The translations under genes and the position numbers were made by a program. Of a stretch of 64,000 nucleotides of DNA, positions 7,274-15,389 are shown one piece after another. The notes below the pieces were generated by a model. That model had not been told where the DNA came from, ran no database searches, and worked only from the letters and a program-made list of their open reading frames with translations. The DNA is taken from the NCBI GenBank assembly GCA_946534895.1, contig CAMNDE010000009.1, positions 1 through 64,000 of the forward strand, given 5' to 3'. Within the stretch, counting starts at the first letter, position 1. Every line of letters starts with the position of its first letter. The DNA comes from UBA2943 sp946534895 (GTDB taxonomy: Bacteria > Bacillota > Clostridia > Christensenellales > Aristaeellaceae).

Positions 7274-9625
7274 ATGAACAAGCGCCTGCTCAGGGAGATA
7301 CAGGAAACACTGTATGTGCACCGTCCGCTCCCCCTGCACCGGGAAGAAAGCCTGGAAGCCCGGTTCACCGAAAAACACGTCCTGCAGACATGCCCGGTCT
7401 TCCCCTCCGCGCATGCCCTCTCCCCCGCTGCTGCCAGGGGCACGACCCTTGTCCTGGAGGACGGCAGACTTACGTTCTCGGCTCCCCTGACCAGCGATCA
7501 CTGGCCCGAAGGCGCTTCACCGGACGGGGATTATTCCAATTTCGGCACGGCCGCGGTCTCCTTTGACCTGCCGCGCATGGACTGGCGGCCCTATCACCGT
7601 CTGGCCCTGGAGGTCCGTCCCCGCTCCCCGGGACAGCAGGTGCAGCATCTGAATGTATCCGTGGTCAATGAGGGAGAAATTCCGGTGCCCGATCCCTATT
7701 TCCGTGAGGGCGCCACCGTGTTTGATCTGGAAAAGGATGTCTGGCAGACCTGCATCTGGGAGTTCAGCGCCATGCCCAGGGACGCCGTATCCCGGCTCAC
7801 CCTGTACGTGTTTCTGAGCGGCTGTGACAGCGGCGCGCCGGGACAGCTTGTCTATGACGTGCGCAATATCCGCCTGGAAGCCATTGACTGTCCGGAGTTC
7901 GAATACGGCTGGGCAAACCCGGATCCCGGCATCCGACTGTCGTCCGTGGGCTATTTCCCGGAAGACGAAAAAACCGCCGTCCTGACCACCGCTTCCGATA
8001 CCTTCCGCATTCTGGCGGAGGAAACCGGGGCATGCGTCTATGAGGGATGTGTCCGGCAGGTCCGGAACGCGCGCGGAACTTTCCAGACCGCGGATTTTTC
8101 CGCCGTCACCCTGCCCGGCGCCTACCGCCTGGAAACCGGGGATCTGAAAAGCTGCGTGTTTGAAATCTCCCCTGACCTCGCCCGCGCCACGCTGTGGCGG
8201 CTGATCAATTTCTTCTTCTGTCTGCGCTGCGGCACGCCGGTGCCGGGCAAGCACGGCATGTGCCACCAGGATATTCTGGCGCGGCATATGGGGAAAACCA
8301 TTCCCTTCTGCGGCGGCTGGCATGACGCGGGTGATGTGTCCCAGCAGTCCGCCCAGACAGCGGAAATCACCCAGGCGCTTCTGGAATGCGCGTCCCACGT
8401 GCCGCCGCAGGATCCGCTGCACGCCCGTCTTCTGGAGGAGGCGCGCTGGGGCCTGGACTTTATCCTGAAAACACGCTTCGGCGACGGCTACCGCGCCACC
8501 TCCGCCGGCGCGACCCGGTATACCGACAATATCATCGGCACGTTTGACGATATATCTGCCCGGGTGCATAACCACGCCTATGAGAATTTCCTGTTCTCCG
8601 GCGTGGAAGCCTATGCCGCCCTGATCCTTGCAGAAGAAGATCCCGCAGCCGCCGCCACGGCGCTTCACGCCGCCCGGGAGGACTTCGGGTTTGCCGCGGA
8701 TGTGTTCAGGCAGACCGGCGTGGACCCCGCGCACATGTATGAGCACACATGGAATTCCGGACTGTCCCAGTACCACGCGGTGCGGCTCTGGAGCGCGAGT
8801 CACCTGTACCGCGCCACGGGCGAAGATCTTTATAAACATGAAATCCTTGCCTGCGCGGACGCTCTGATGGCATGCCAGGAGACCGGGGAAGCGCATCTGC
8901 CCTTTACCGGTTTCTTCTACCGGGATGAAACGCACCGGACCATTGTGCATTTCAATCACCAGTCCAGGGAGCATCAGTTCATGCAGGCCCTGGAAGCCGC
9001 CTGCATTTCCCTTCCGGATGCGCCGGAAAAAGAGCGCTGGGAAGCGTGCATGCGCCGTTACGGCGATTATCTTAAGGCGATCGCCGGCAATACCGCGCCC
9101 TATGGCATGCTGCCTGCCGGCGTGCATCGCCTGGACGAGGCGGAGGACCGTGAACTCTTCCCCTACCTGCACGTCACCTGCGACTATGACTCGGAAAAGG
9201 AGAATTACCTGGCCCAGCTCCAGGCCGGACAGGAGATTGCGCCGGGGTATGTGCTCCGGAACTTCCCGGTCTGGTTCTCCTTCCGCGGCAACAGCGCCGT
9301 CCTGCTTTCCGCCGGGAAAGCCGCTTCCATACTCGGCCGGTATTTCGGCGACAGCCGTCTGCGCCAGATCGCCCATGAGCAGCTGTACTGGATGTGGGGC
9401 AAGAATCCCTTCGGTCAGTCCCTCGTATACGGGGACGGCAGCCGCTTCTGCCGCCAGTACGCCGTGCTCTGCGGCGAGTGCGCGGGCGAAATGCCGGTGG
9501 GCATTGAAACCCTGGGCAACGGGGACGAGCCCTACTGGCCCCAGAACAATAATGCCACTTTCCGGGAGGTCTGGGGCGCTTCCGCCTGCCGCATGCTTCT
9601 GGTATGCGCCGATACCCTGGCCTGA
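7274..9625 (+). CDS. intracellular GH9 glycoside hydrolase, probable exo-beta-glucosaminidase
   Basis: A 783-residue GH9 protein. An N-terminal beta-sandwich part (to about residue 290, including a CelD_N-like Ig domain) precedes the alpha/alpha-barrel. The catalytic base region is CGGWHDAGD (about 347-355) and the proton donor is probably the Glu in NATFREVWG near 765. There is no signal peptide, unlike most GH9 endoglucanases. It is the first gene of a run with a ROK kinase and a NagB-like deaminase, which points to glucosamine-containing oligosaccharides. Characterised intracellular GH9 exo-beta-D-glucosaminidases exist in Vibrionaceae. Specificity here is inferred from context; a cellodextrinase cannot be excluded. 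Confidence 0.85.
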   Translation: MNKRLLREIQETLYVHRPLPLHREESLEARFTEKHVLQTCPVFPSAHALSPAAARGTTLVLEDGRLTFSAPLTSDHWPEGASPDGDYSNFGTAAVSFDLPRMDWRPYHRLALEVRPRSPGQQVQHLNVSVVNEGEIPVPDPYFREGATVFDLEKDVWQTCIWEFSAMPRDAVSRLTLYVFLSGCDSGAPGQLVYDVRNIRLEAIDCPEFEYGWANPDPGIRLSSVGYFPEDEKTAVLTTASDTFRILAEETGACVYEGCVRQVRNARGTFQTADFSAVTLPGAYRLETGDLKSCVFEISPDLARATLWRLINFFFCLRCGTPVPGKHGMCHQDILARHMGKTIPFCGGWHDAGDVSQQSAQTAEITQALLECASHVPPQDPLHARLLEEARWGLDFILKTRFGDGYRATSAGATRYTDNIIGTFDDISARVHNHAYENFLFSGVEAYAALILAEEDPAAAATALHAAREDFGFAADVFRQTGVDPAHMYEHTWNSGLSQYHAVRLWSASHLYRATGEDLYKHEILACADALMACQETGEAHLPFTGFFYRDETHRTIVHFNHQSREHQFMQALEAACISLPDAPEKERWEACMRRYGDYLKAIAGNTAPYGMLPAGVHRLDEAEDRELFPYLHVTCDYDSEKENYLAQLQAGQEIAPGYVLRNFPVWFSFRGNSAVLLSAGKAASILGRYFGDSRLRQIAHEQLYWMWGKNPFGQSLVYGDGSRFCRQYAVLCGECAGEMPVGIETLGNGDEPYWPQNNNATFREVWGASACRMLLVCADTLA

Positions 9626-9664
9626 GCCCCGCCCAATACACGACATGAACCGGAGGGATGAACC

Positions 9665-10630
9665 ATGCAGTCAGTCCTGCGCCCGTCCTATATCGGCATG
9701 GATTTCGGCGGCACCAAGCTGCTCCTGGGCGAGATGGACCCGGAGGGGAATTTCCTGCGCACCCGCAGAGTGCCCACCGGACCCATGGACCAGGAAAGCG
9801 CCTGCCGCCTGATGGAAGACGCGCTTCAGGCATTTCTGGCGGAACCCACGCCCGGATTCTCGCCCTGTGCTGTCGGCATCGGGCTTGCCGGGCATGTGGA
9901 CGGGGAAACCGGAAAGTGGCTGGATACCGACCGGGACCGGAATCAGGTGATTCCTCTGGCCCGCCGGATCCAGGCATGTTCCGGGCTTCCCTGCCGTGTG
10001 GACAATGATGTGAAAAGCGCAGCCCGTGCAGAGCTGCGCTTCGGATACGGCCGGACCACGGAGCACTTTGTGTACATTAATGTGGGAACCGGCATTGCCG
10101 CCGGCGTCATCACCGGCGGACGCATGGTCCGCGGCAGTCACGCCAACGCCGGGGAAGTGGGGCACACTTCCTCCGGCCTCTGTCTCGGCATTCCCTGCAT
10201 CTGCGGCCGGACGGACTGTGTGGAACTGATCGCGTCCGGCTCCGGACTCGACAGGTGTGCACGGTTTCTGAAGGACAGGTATCCGGACAGCGCGCTGCGC
10301 ATTCCCCAGGACAGCGCGGTGTCCGCCGCGGACATTTTTGCCCTGTACGGCACGGACAGCCTGTGCACCGCTCTGACCGACAACGCGGCCCGGGCGCTCG
10401 CCAATCTGATCATGAACATGGTGCGCTTTTCCGATCCGGACACCATTGTGCTCGGCGGCGGCATCGTGGCGGACGGATTCCTTCTGAAGCAGACGCAGCA
10501 GTACCTGAGCCCGCATACCATGCGCTACGTGACCGGCGGCATGCATCTGACCGAGCTTGATGCCCGTCTGATCGGACTCACCGGCGCGTGCGCAAACGCC
10601 ATGGAAGCAGCAGTGGATAACAGAACATAA
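9665..10630 (+). CDS. ROK family sugar kinase, probable glucosamine kinase
   Basis: A ROK kinase of 321 residues. It shows the ATP phosphate loop DFGGTK near the N-terminus, the catalytic Asp in VDNDVKSAA (about 113), GTGIAAGVI, the substrate/zinc Glu-His in NAGEVGH, and the ROK zinc site CICGRTDC (about 178-186). A C-terminal ATP-binding LGGGIV is present. It starts 39 bases after the GH9 gene with GGAGG before the ATG. The next gene consumes glucosamine 6-phosphate, so the likely reaction is ATP-dependent phosphorylation of glucosamine released by GH9. Glucose or another hexosamine remain possible because ROK specificity is hard to read from sequence. Confidence 0.88.
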   Translation: MQSVLRPSYIGMDFGGTKLLLGEMDPEGNFLRTRRVPTGPMDQESACRLMEDALQAFLAEPTPGFSPCAVGIGLAGHVDGETGKWLDTDRDRNQVIPLARRIQACSGLPCRVDNDVKSAARAELRFGYGRTTEHFVYINVGTGIAAGVITGGRMVRGSHANAGEVGHTSSGLCLGIPCICGRTDCVELIASGSGLDRCARFLKDRYPDSALRIPQDSAVSAADIFALYGTDSLCTALTDNAARALANLIMNMVRFSDPDTIVLGGGIVADGFLLKQTQQYLSPHTMRYVTGGMHLTELDARLIGLTGACANAMEAAVDNRT

Positions 10631-10662
10631 CACAACCGACACCGCGGAAAGGATGACAACCC

Positions 10663-11400
10663 ATGAAAATCACCATTGCCCCCACCGAGCATGATTTTGA
10701 CGTAATCGCCGCATGGCGGATCATCGGACAGATGCTGGAAAAACCGGATGCGGTCATCGGACTGAGCACCGGCCAGACCACGAAGAACATGCACGCCATT
10801 GTGTCGGACATTTACAGGCAGTATCCCTTTGACACCAGCCGTGTCACGCTCTTCAACGTGGATGAGCTGACCAATCTGCCCCGTTCCTACGCGGGCTGCT
10901 GCTATACCATGATCCGGGAGCAGATTGCCGATGCGCTGCAGATACCCGATGACCGGTTCATCATGCCCGCCACCATGTCCGACGATTATCCCGGCGAATG
11001 CCGGCGTTTCCAGGAAGCGCTCGAGGCCAGAGGCGGCATTGACCTGCAGATGCTGGGGCTTGGGTACAACGGGCATATCGGGATCAACCAGCCCGGCACG
11101 CCCTTTGGTTCGGAGACCTGGGTGTCGCCCATGGATCCCGTGTTCGAAGCCCGGGTCCGCCGGGAAACCGGCGTGGGCGATCAGTACCCTCTCGGCGGGC
11201 TGACGCTGGGTATCCGTACCATCATGCACGCAAAAAGGATCGTGCTCATCGCCAAGGGCAGTCACAAGGCCGAGGTCGTGCGGCAGATGCTGAAGGGCCC
11301 TGTAACCGAGGATTTTCCCGCTTCCGTGCTGCAGCTGCATCCCAACTGTGAGTTCCTTCTCGATGCCGATGCCGCGGCATTTGTGAAGGATATGGCCTGA
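10663..11400 (+). CDS. nagB: glucosamine-6-phosphate deaminase-like protein
   Basis: About 245 residues of the NagB/SugE sugar isomerase fold. It has the phosphate loop GLSTGQTT near residue 34, the ring-opening region FNVDEL (about 64-69) and the histidine motif YNGHIGINQPG (about 126-136). It should convert glucosamine 6-phosphate to fructose 6-phosphate plus ammonia, completing the GH9-kinase pathway. Oddity: the residue that is Glu in the canonical NGHIxFNEP motif is Gln here, so the exact reaction could differ (for example an aminosugar or ketose isomerisation). RBS AAAGGA; last gene before a bidirectional terminator. Confidence 0.8.
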   Translation: MKITIAPTEHDFDVIAAWRIIGQMLEKPDAVIGLSTGQTTKNMHAIVSDIYRQYPFDTSRVTLFNVDELTNLPRSYAGCCYTMIREQIADALQIPDDRFIMPATMSDDYPGECRRFQEALEARGGIDLQMLGLGYNGHIGINQPGTPFGSETWVSPMDPVFEARVRRETGVGDQYPLGGLTLGIRTIMHAKRIVLIAKGSHKAEVVRQMLKGPVTEDFPASVLQLHPNCEFLLDADAAAFVKDMA

Positions 11401-11410
11401 GAACAGTATG

Positions 11411-11441
11411 GAAAAACCAGCCCCGGACAGGCTGGTTTTTC
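11411..11441. terminator. bidirectional terminator
   Basis: GAAAAACCAGCC and GGCTGGTTTTTC form a 12-base stem with a 7-base loop. It ends the GH9-kinase-deaminase unit and the opposing zinc-ribbon membrane gene. Confidence 0.85.
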
Positions 11442-11494
11442 ACGTTCCCGGAGACCGGGCATATCATGCCGCAGCAGGGACTTCTCACCGATAT

Positions 11495-11893
11495 TCATTT
11501 TCTGCGTCTGCGCCTGTGGCTGTCGCCCCATAGAATCTTCCAGATGCCCCAGATGGCCGGAACCGCAAACAGCAGGAAGGTAAAGAAGTTTTCCACGGTC
11601 GGCTCATCCCGGTATGCCCCAATGCATGCCATGATCCACGTCGCGCACAGACAAATCAGGAGAATATGTTTCAGGCCCTTCGGCTTTTTCTGCGGCACCG
11701 TTTCCGGGCTGTTCCTGTCCGGTGCCTGTTCCGGCCCGTGCTGGTGAATCTCGTAGATCACCTGTACGGGTTTTTTCTCCTCCGCGTCAGGATCATTGAA
11801 CTCGGTTTTGCAGTATCTGCAGTAATAGACCCCGGCTTTCGGAAGATAATCCAGTCCTGCCCCGCAGTTCGGACACCGTTTGTCAGTCGGCAT
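11495..11893 (-). CDS. zinc-ribbon protein with two membrane segments (132 aa)
   Basis: The ATG at 11893 follows GAGGAGGGG, so I start there (MPTDKRCPNCGAGLDY); the longer frame has no ribosome binding site. An N-terminal zinc ribbon (CPNCG, then CRYC about 17 residues later) is followed by a Pro/Glu-rich linker and two membrane segments (HILLICLCATWIMACIGAY and FFTFLLFAVPAIWGIWKIL), and a Lys/Arg tail ending in RRRRRK. The ribbon is probably cytoplasmic. Proteins of this plan are common in Firmicutes and mostly uncharacterised. It is monocistronic. Confidence 0.7.
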   Translation of the reverse strand: MPTDKRCPNCGAGLDYLPKAGVYYCRYCKTEFNDPDAEEKKPVQVIYEIHQHGPEQAPDRNSPETVPQKKPKGLKHILLICLCATWIMACIGAYRDEPTVENFFTFLLFAVPAIWGIWKILWGDSHRRRRRK

Positions 11894-12062
11894 CTTCTGT
11901 CCCCTCCTCTGGCATGCCTGCGCAGTCCCCGCGCCAATTGTCGCTCTGCACGATTCAATTGTCGCCCCGGCACCTTTCACCGGACACCGGCCTCTGGTAT
12001 CCTTATCTCACGGCAGGAAAGCTGCCGATTGCATATAGATAGCCTGTAAAGGAGGTTGCGCC

Positions 12063-12287
12063 ATGCTTTATCTCTTCGTGTTCCTCGTCCTGATCTCTTC
12101 TGCCCTTCGTCCGCGCCGGTATTACCGCCGCTTCCGCCGCTGCATGCGCCGCGGTTTCTGGTTCAGCCCCTTTATGGACGCCTGGGGCTGGCAGCGCCGT
12201 CCGCCCATGGGCCGCGGTTTCCACGGCATGCATCACGGACCCATGGGACCCCGTGGTCCAATGATGCATAACTTCTGGGACTTCTGA
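12063..12287 (+). CDS. small Arg/Met/His-rich protein (74 aa)
   Basis: ATG with AAAGGAGG upstream. The first 15 residues are hydrophobic (LYLFVFLVLISSA) and are followed by a strongly basic Arg/Tyr run and then a Gly-Met-His-Pro-rich tail (GFHGMHHGPMGPRGPMM). It may be a membrane-anchored or secreted tiny protein; the Met/His tail could bind metal. I do not recognise a family. A terminator at 12300-12327 follows 12 bases after the stop, which supports a real transcription unit. Confidence 0.55.
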   Translation: MLYLFVFLVLISSALRPRRYYRRFRRCMRRGFWFSPFMDAWGWQRRPPMGRGFHGMHHGPMGPRGPMMHNFWDF

Positions 12288-12297
12288 CCCCGTACAG

Positions 12298-12327
12298 CAG
12301 CCTGCAGAACACTCTGCAGGCCTTTTT
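12298..12327 (+). terminator. terminator containing a repeated 24-mer
   Basis: GCCTGCAG/CTGCAGGC stem with a 6-base loop and five Ts. The 24 bases 12298-12321 recur exactly at 13477-13500, where the T run is absent. Confidence 0.8.
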
Positions 12328-12888
12328 CTGTCCGAGAAAAACGGCATTTGCCCAGGTGTCTGAACACTGCAGATGCTCTTACATCCCTGATTATACCATA
12401 TGTAAGCCTGCAGTTGATCTCTGTTTTTGAGCAGCCATGTTCCGGATGTTCCGCAGATCAGAACTTTGTTGTGCGCTTTTTCATTCCTGAAAGCACCGGT
12501 CCGGCCTGTATGCTTTCATTTCAGACCATTCGTGTACATACGCTCATCTCGGGGAAGAAGCGCCCCGGTCCCGCCGTGGACTGCGTTGAATCGTCACTTT
12601 TTTGCTCTATCATGGGATTCCGTGCGGCAGACTTATTTCATCATGCTCCGGGGATGAGAATCATTTCCAGGCAGACAGCTGGATGATTATGATACCATAT
12701 TCGCAGTCTGTCGGGAAAAGCATCCTGAGTGGTTTTATCAGCCCGTCCGCCGCATGCATACTGAGCCCACTCCGGAGTTTGCAGGCAGTCTCAGCCTGAT
12801 TCCCGGGGAGGAGCAGTACTTTCCGCAGCGCCATGAAATGCATTGAATGTTATTCTCTGCACCCTGCCTCACGGGCGGCCATTTCACG
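12328..12888. other. intergenic region without recognised gene
   Basis: About 560 bases between a terminator and the DUF4869 gene. Open frames across it lack ribosome binding sites and have unlikely composition. I see no convincing RNA, repeat or protein remnant. The right end should contain the promoter of the DUF4869 gene, but no good -35/-10 pair is evident. Confidence 0.4.
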
Positions 12889-12902
12889 ACAGGAGGCCTA
12901 TC

Positions 12903-13256
12903 ATGCTGAACATATGGTTTGGCAATATGGAAGATGCCATCTATGATACATCCACTTACTTCAGGCACGTATACAGGGACCAGTGGATCACAGATCCGCT
13001 CGCGGTGGAAATGATCCGCGATGTAGATAAATCTGAGGTGATTGGCGCATATCTGATCCAGAGTCCCGTGCTCGGTCCCATACCCCCGCTTCAGCTGTCG
13101 CACGGGGTAAAGACCCTGATCCTGATCAATAAAGTCAGGGACCAGGTATTCAATGCTTCCAAATGCAGAGACAATTGCGCCAAATGGCTGCTGAAAATCA
13201 CCATGGGCAAAAAAGTTGTGATCAATCTCCGACAGAAGAGTTCAGTACAGTTTTGA
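12903..13256 (+). CDS. DUF4869 family protein, probably frameshifted
   Basis: ATG at 12903 with ACAGGAGG in front. The sequence MLNIWFGNMEDAIYDTS, then VGxD-like DVDKSEVIGAYLIQS and VFNASKCRDNCAKWLLKI, is typical of the DUF4869 family of small cytoplasmic proteins of unknown function found in Clostridia. The frame stops after 117 residues at VINLRQKSSVQF. In the next frame the DNA continues VQYSFEVVRSITMV to a stop at 13338, giving about 144 residues, closer to what I recall as the family length. A single-base indel near 13230-13240 would explain this. Confidence 0.65.
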   Translation: MLNIWFGNMEDAIYDTSTYFRHVYRDQWITDPLAVEMIRDVDKSEVIGAYLIQSPVLGPIPPLQLSHGVKTLILINKVRDQVFNASKCRDNCAKWLLKITMGKKVVINLRQKSSVQF

Positions 13257-13593
13257 AGTGGTGCGCAGCATCACGATGGTTCAGGGAAACAGCAGCAAAG
13301 GCGTCGCGCTGATTGCGGCCAACATGCCCACAGCATGACATGCCGATACTTCCAATGGAAGAATCATTGACCTCAGAAATCTCTGTCGTGTACTCCCTGC
13401 ATCCTGAACATGCCAGCGCGGCATCCATGGAGCCCGCGGCCCAATACACACCCGTCACATCTGATCCCATGGCCGACAGCCTGCAGAACACTCTGCAGGC
13501 TGTTCCTGTCCGCAAACCCGCCTACTGCCACCTGCTTCCCGGCACTTGACAGTTTCGCATGCTTTCACTATCCTGAGTATGAGGTGATGCTGC
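13257..13593. other. intergenic region with duplicated hairpin
   Basis: After the DUF4869 tail, no gene is supported. Positions 13477-13500 repeat the terminator core of 12298-12321 exactly. Upstream of it, bases around 13426-13476 faintly resemble the end of the small Arg/Met/His-rich gene (CCATGG, CCCGCGGCCCAAT), so this may be a decayed duplicate of that gene. Confidence 0.4.
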
Positions 13594-15108
13594 ATGGGCA
13601 TGCGTGGAATCCACACGTCCATCAATGACATACGGAAAAAGGTTTTCTGCGAAGTTGCGCGTCTGTCCTACAATTATAATGGCGACCTTTCCGATATGGA
13701 AAACATTCCCTACCGGATTATTCCCGGCGAAGTCTCCACATACCGCGAAAGCGTATTCCTGGAGCGCGCCATTGTGAAGGAGCGCATGCGCCTTGCCATG
13801 GGCCTGCCGCTGCGCGATGTCACCGAGCACGCCCCGGTCTCCAAAGGCGCGGAAGAATGCGTGCACCCGGAAAAATACTATCAGCCTCCGCTGATCAATA
13901 TCATCAAGTTTGCCTGCCATGCATGCCCGGACAATCAGGTGGTCATCACCGATCAGTGCCAGGGCTGTCTGGCTCAGCCCTGCCGTCAGGTCTGCCCCAA
14001 GGACGCCATTGAAATGAAGCACGGGCAGGCCCATATTGATCCCGCCAAGTGCGTCAAGTGCGGCAAATGCATGAGCGTATGCCAGTACGGTGTCATTCTG
14101 CGTATGGAACGGCCCTGCGCCGTGGCCTGCGGCATGAAGGCCATTCATTCAGATACGTATGGGCGTGCGGAAATCGATCAGGAAAAATGCGTAAGCTGCG
14201 GTATGTGCCTGGCCAACTGTCCCTTCGGCGCCATCGCGGACAAGGCACAGATCTTCCAGTGCATCCAGGCCCTGCGCAGTGATGTCCCGGTCTACGCGGC
14301 CATCGCGCCTGCCATTGCCGGCCAGTTCGGAAAGGCCATGACGCCCGAAAAAGTGCGCGCTGCCTTCCTGGCGCTGGGATTCAGGGACGTGGTGGAGGTC
14401 GCCATCGGCGCGGACCTGTGCACCATTCAGGAAGCCGAAGACTTTGTGAAGGAAGTCCCCGAAAAGCTTCCCTTCATGGGCACTTCCTGCTGCCCGGCCT
14501 GGTCCGTCATGGCCAAGCGCGAGTTCCCCCAGCACAAGGACAGCATCAGCATGGCGCTCACGCCCATGGTGCTCACCGGACGCATGATCAAGGCCCAGCA
14601 TCCCGACTGCAAGGTGGCCTTTATCGGTCCCTGCGCCGCCAAGAAACTCGAGGCCAGCCGCAAGTCCGTGCGCAGTGATGTGGACTTCGTGCTCACCTTC
14701 GAGGAAGTCATGGGTATGTTCGAAGCCAAGGAAGTGGATTTCGACGCGCTGGAATCCATGCCGGTTCCCAGTGAAGCCAGTGCGGACGGCCGCGGCTTCT
14801 CTGTGGCAGGCGGCGTGGCTTCCGCCGTGGTCAACTGCATCCATGACCTGTATCCCGACCGCGAAGTGACTGTGGAGCACGCCGAGGGCCTCAATGAATG
14901 CCGGAAAATGCTGATGCGCGCCAAGGCAGGCAAGCTCAACGGCTATCTGCTCGAGGGCATGGCCTGTCCGGGCGGATGCATCGGCGGCGCCGGAACCGTG
15001 CAGTTGATCCCCAAGGCCGCCGCGGAAGTGGAAAAGATCAAGAAAATGTCCGCCAAGTCCCACGTCACGGAAAGCGAATACGGGAATCTGCTGCCGAATC
15101 TGGAATAA
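13594..15108 (+). CDS. monomeric [FeFe] hydrogenase, group B type
   Basis: 504 residues. The N-terminal part has ferredoxin-type cysteine clusters (CHACPDNQ...; CVKCGKCMSVC near 152; CVSCGMCLANC near 199). The C-terminal H-cluster domain has L1 TSCCPAW (about 296), L2 GPCAAKK (about 345) and L3 EGMACPGGC (about 454). L2 lacks the Met of MPCxxK found in classic group A enzymes, as in the group B1/B3 type. It should interconvert protons and H2 with ferredoxin or another low-potential carrier in the cytoplasm. It has its own weak RBS (GAGGTG), and a rubredoxin gene follows 85 bases downstream. Maturases are not in the window. Confidence 0.9.
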   Translation: MGMRGIHTSINDIRKKVFCEVARLSYNYNGDLSDMENIPYRIIPGEVSTYRESVFLERAIVKERMRLAMGLPLRDVTEHAPVSKGAEECVHPEKYYQPPLINIIKFACHACPDNQVVITDQCQGCLAQPCRQVCPKDAIEMKHGQAHIDPAKCVKCGKCMSVCQYGVILRMERPCAVACGMKAIHSDTYGRAEIDQEKCVSCGMCLANCPFGAIADKAQIFQCIQALRSDVPVYAAIAPAIAGQFGKAMTPEKVRAAFLALGFRDVVEVAIGADLCTIQEAEDFVKEVPEKLPFMGTSCCPAWSVMAKREFPQHKDSISMALTPMVLTGRMIKAQHPDCKVAFIGPCAAKKLEASRKSVRSDVDFVLTFEEVMGMFEAKEVDFDALESMPVPSEASADGRGFSVAGGVASAVVNCIHDLYPDREVTVEHAEGLNECRKMLMRAKAGKLNGYLLEGMACPGGCIGGAGTVQLIPKAAAEVEKIKKMSAKSHVTESEYGNLLPNLE

Positions 15109-15111
15109 TAT

Positions 15112-15141
15112 TTGGCGTTTTTCCCCTGCATATGGTACAAT
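15112..15141 (+). promoter_or_regulatory. possible rubredoxin promoter
   Basis: TTGGCG, 18 bases, TACAAT, starting just after the hydrogenase stop codon and about 50 bases before the rubredoxin ATG. This suggests that rubredoxin can be expressed separately. Confidence 0.45.
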
Positions 15142-15193
15142 TTCCCCAGACGCAGGCAGAGCACTGCCTGACAGCTGGAAAGGAGAACACACC

Positions 15194-15352
15194 ATGGATA
15201 AGTACGAATGCCCTTGCGGTTATGTGTATGATCCCGAGCTCGGCGATCCTGACAACGGCGTAGCCCCCGGCACTGCCTGGGAAGACGTTCCGGAAGACTG
15301 GACCTGCCCCACCTGCGGCCTGGGCAAGGATGCCTTCACCAAGGTGGAATAA
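15194..15352 (+). CDS. rubredoxin with CPC first knuckle
   Basis: 52 residues with AAAGGAG before the ATG. The fold is unmistakable: GYVYDPELGDPDNGVAPGT, WEDVPEDW and CPTCGLGKDAF. It carries a single iron on four cysteines and passes electrons in the cytoplasm, for example in peroxide or oxygen reduction. The first metal knuckle reads C-P-C-G-Y, with one residue between the cysteines instead of the usual two. The second knuckle is standard. Proximity to the hydrogenase suggests that it may be a redox partner. Ends in a bidirectional terminator. Confidence 0.93.
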   Translation: MDKYECPCGYVYDPELGDPDNGVAPGTAWEDVPEDWTCPTCGLGKDAFTKVE

Positions 15353-15357
15353 TCCGC

Positions 15358-15389
15358 AAAAAAACAGGAGCCTCGCGCTCCTGTTTTTT
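15358..15389. terminator. bidirectional terminator
   Basis: An A run, CAGGAGC, a 5-base loop, GCTCCTG and six Ts. It lies between the convergent rubredoxin and GtrA genes. Confidence 0.9.

Noticed and set aside
7517..9646. 709-codon minus-strand frame
   Set aside because: Complementary to the GH9 gene. Long antisense frames are expected in GC-rich genes with strong codon bias.
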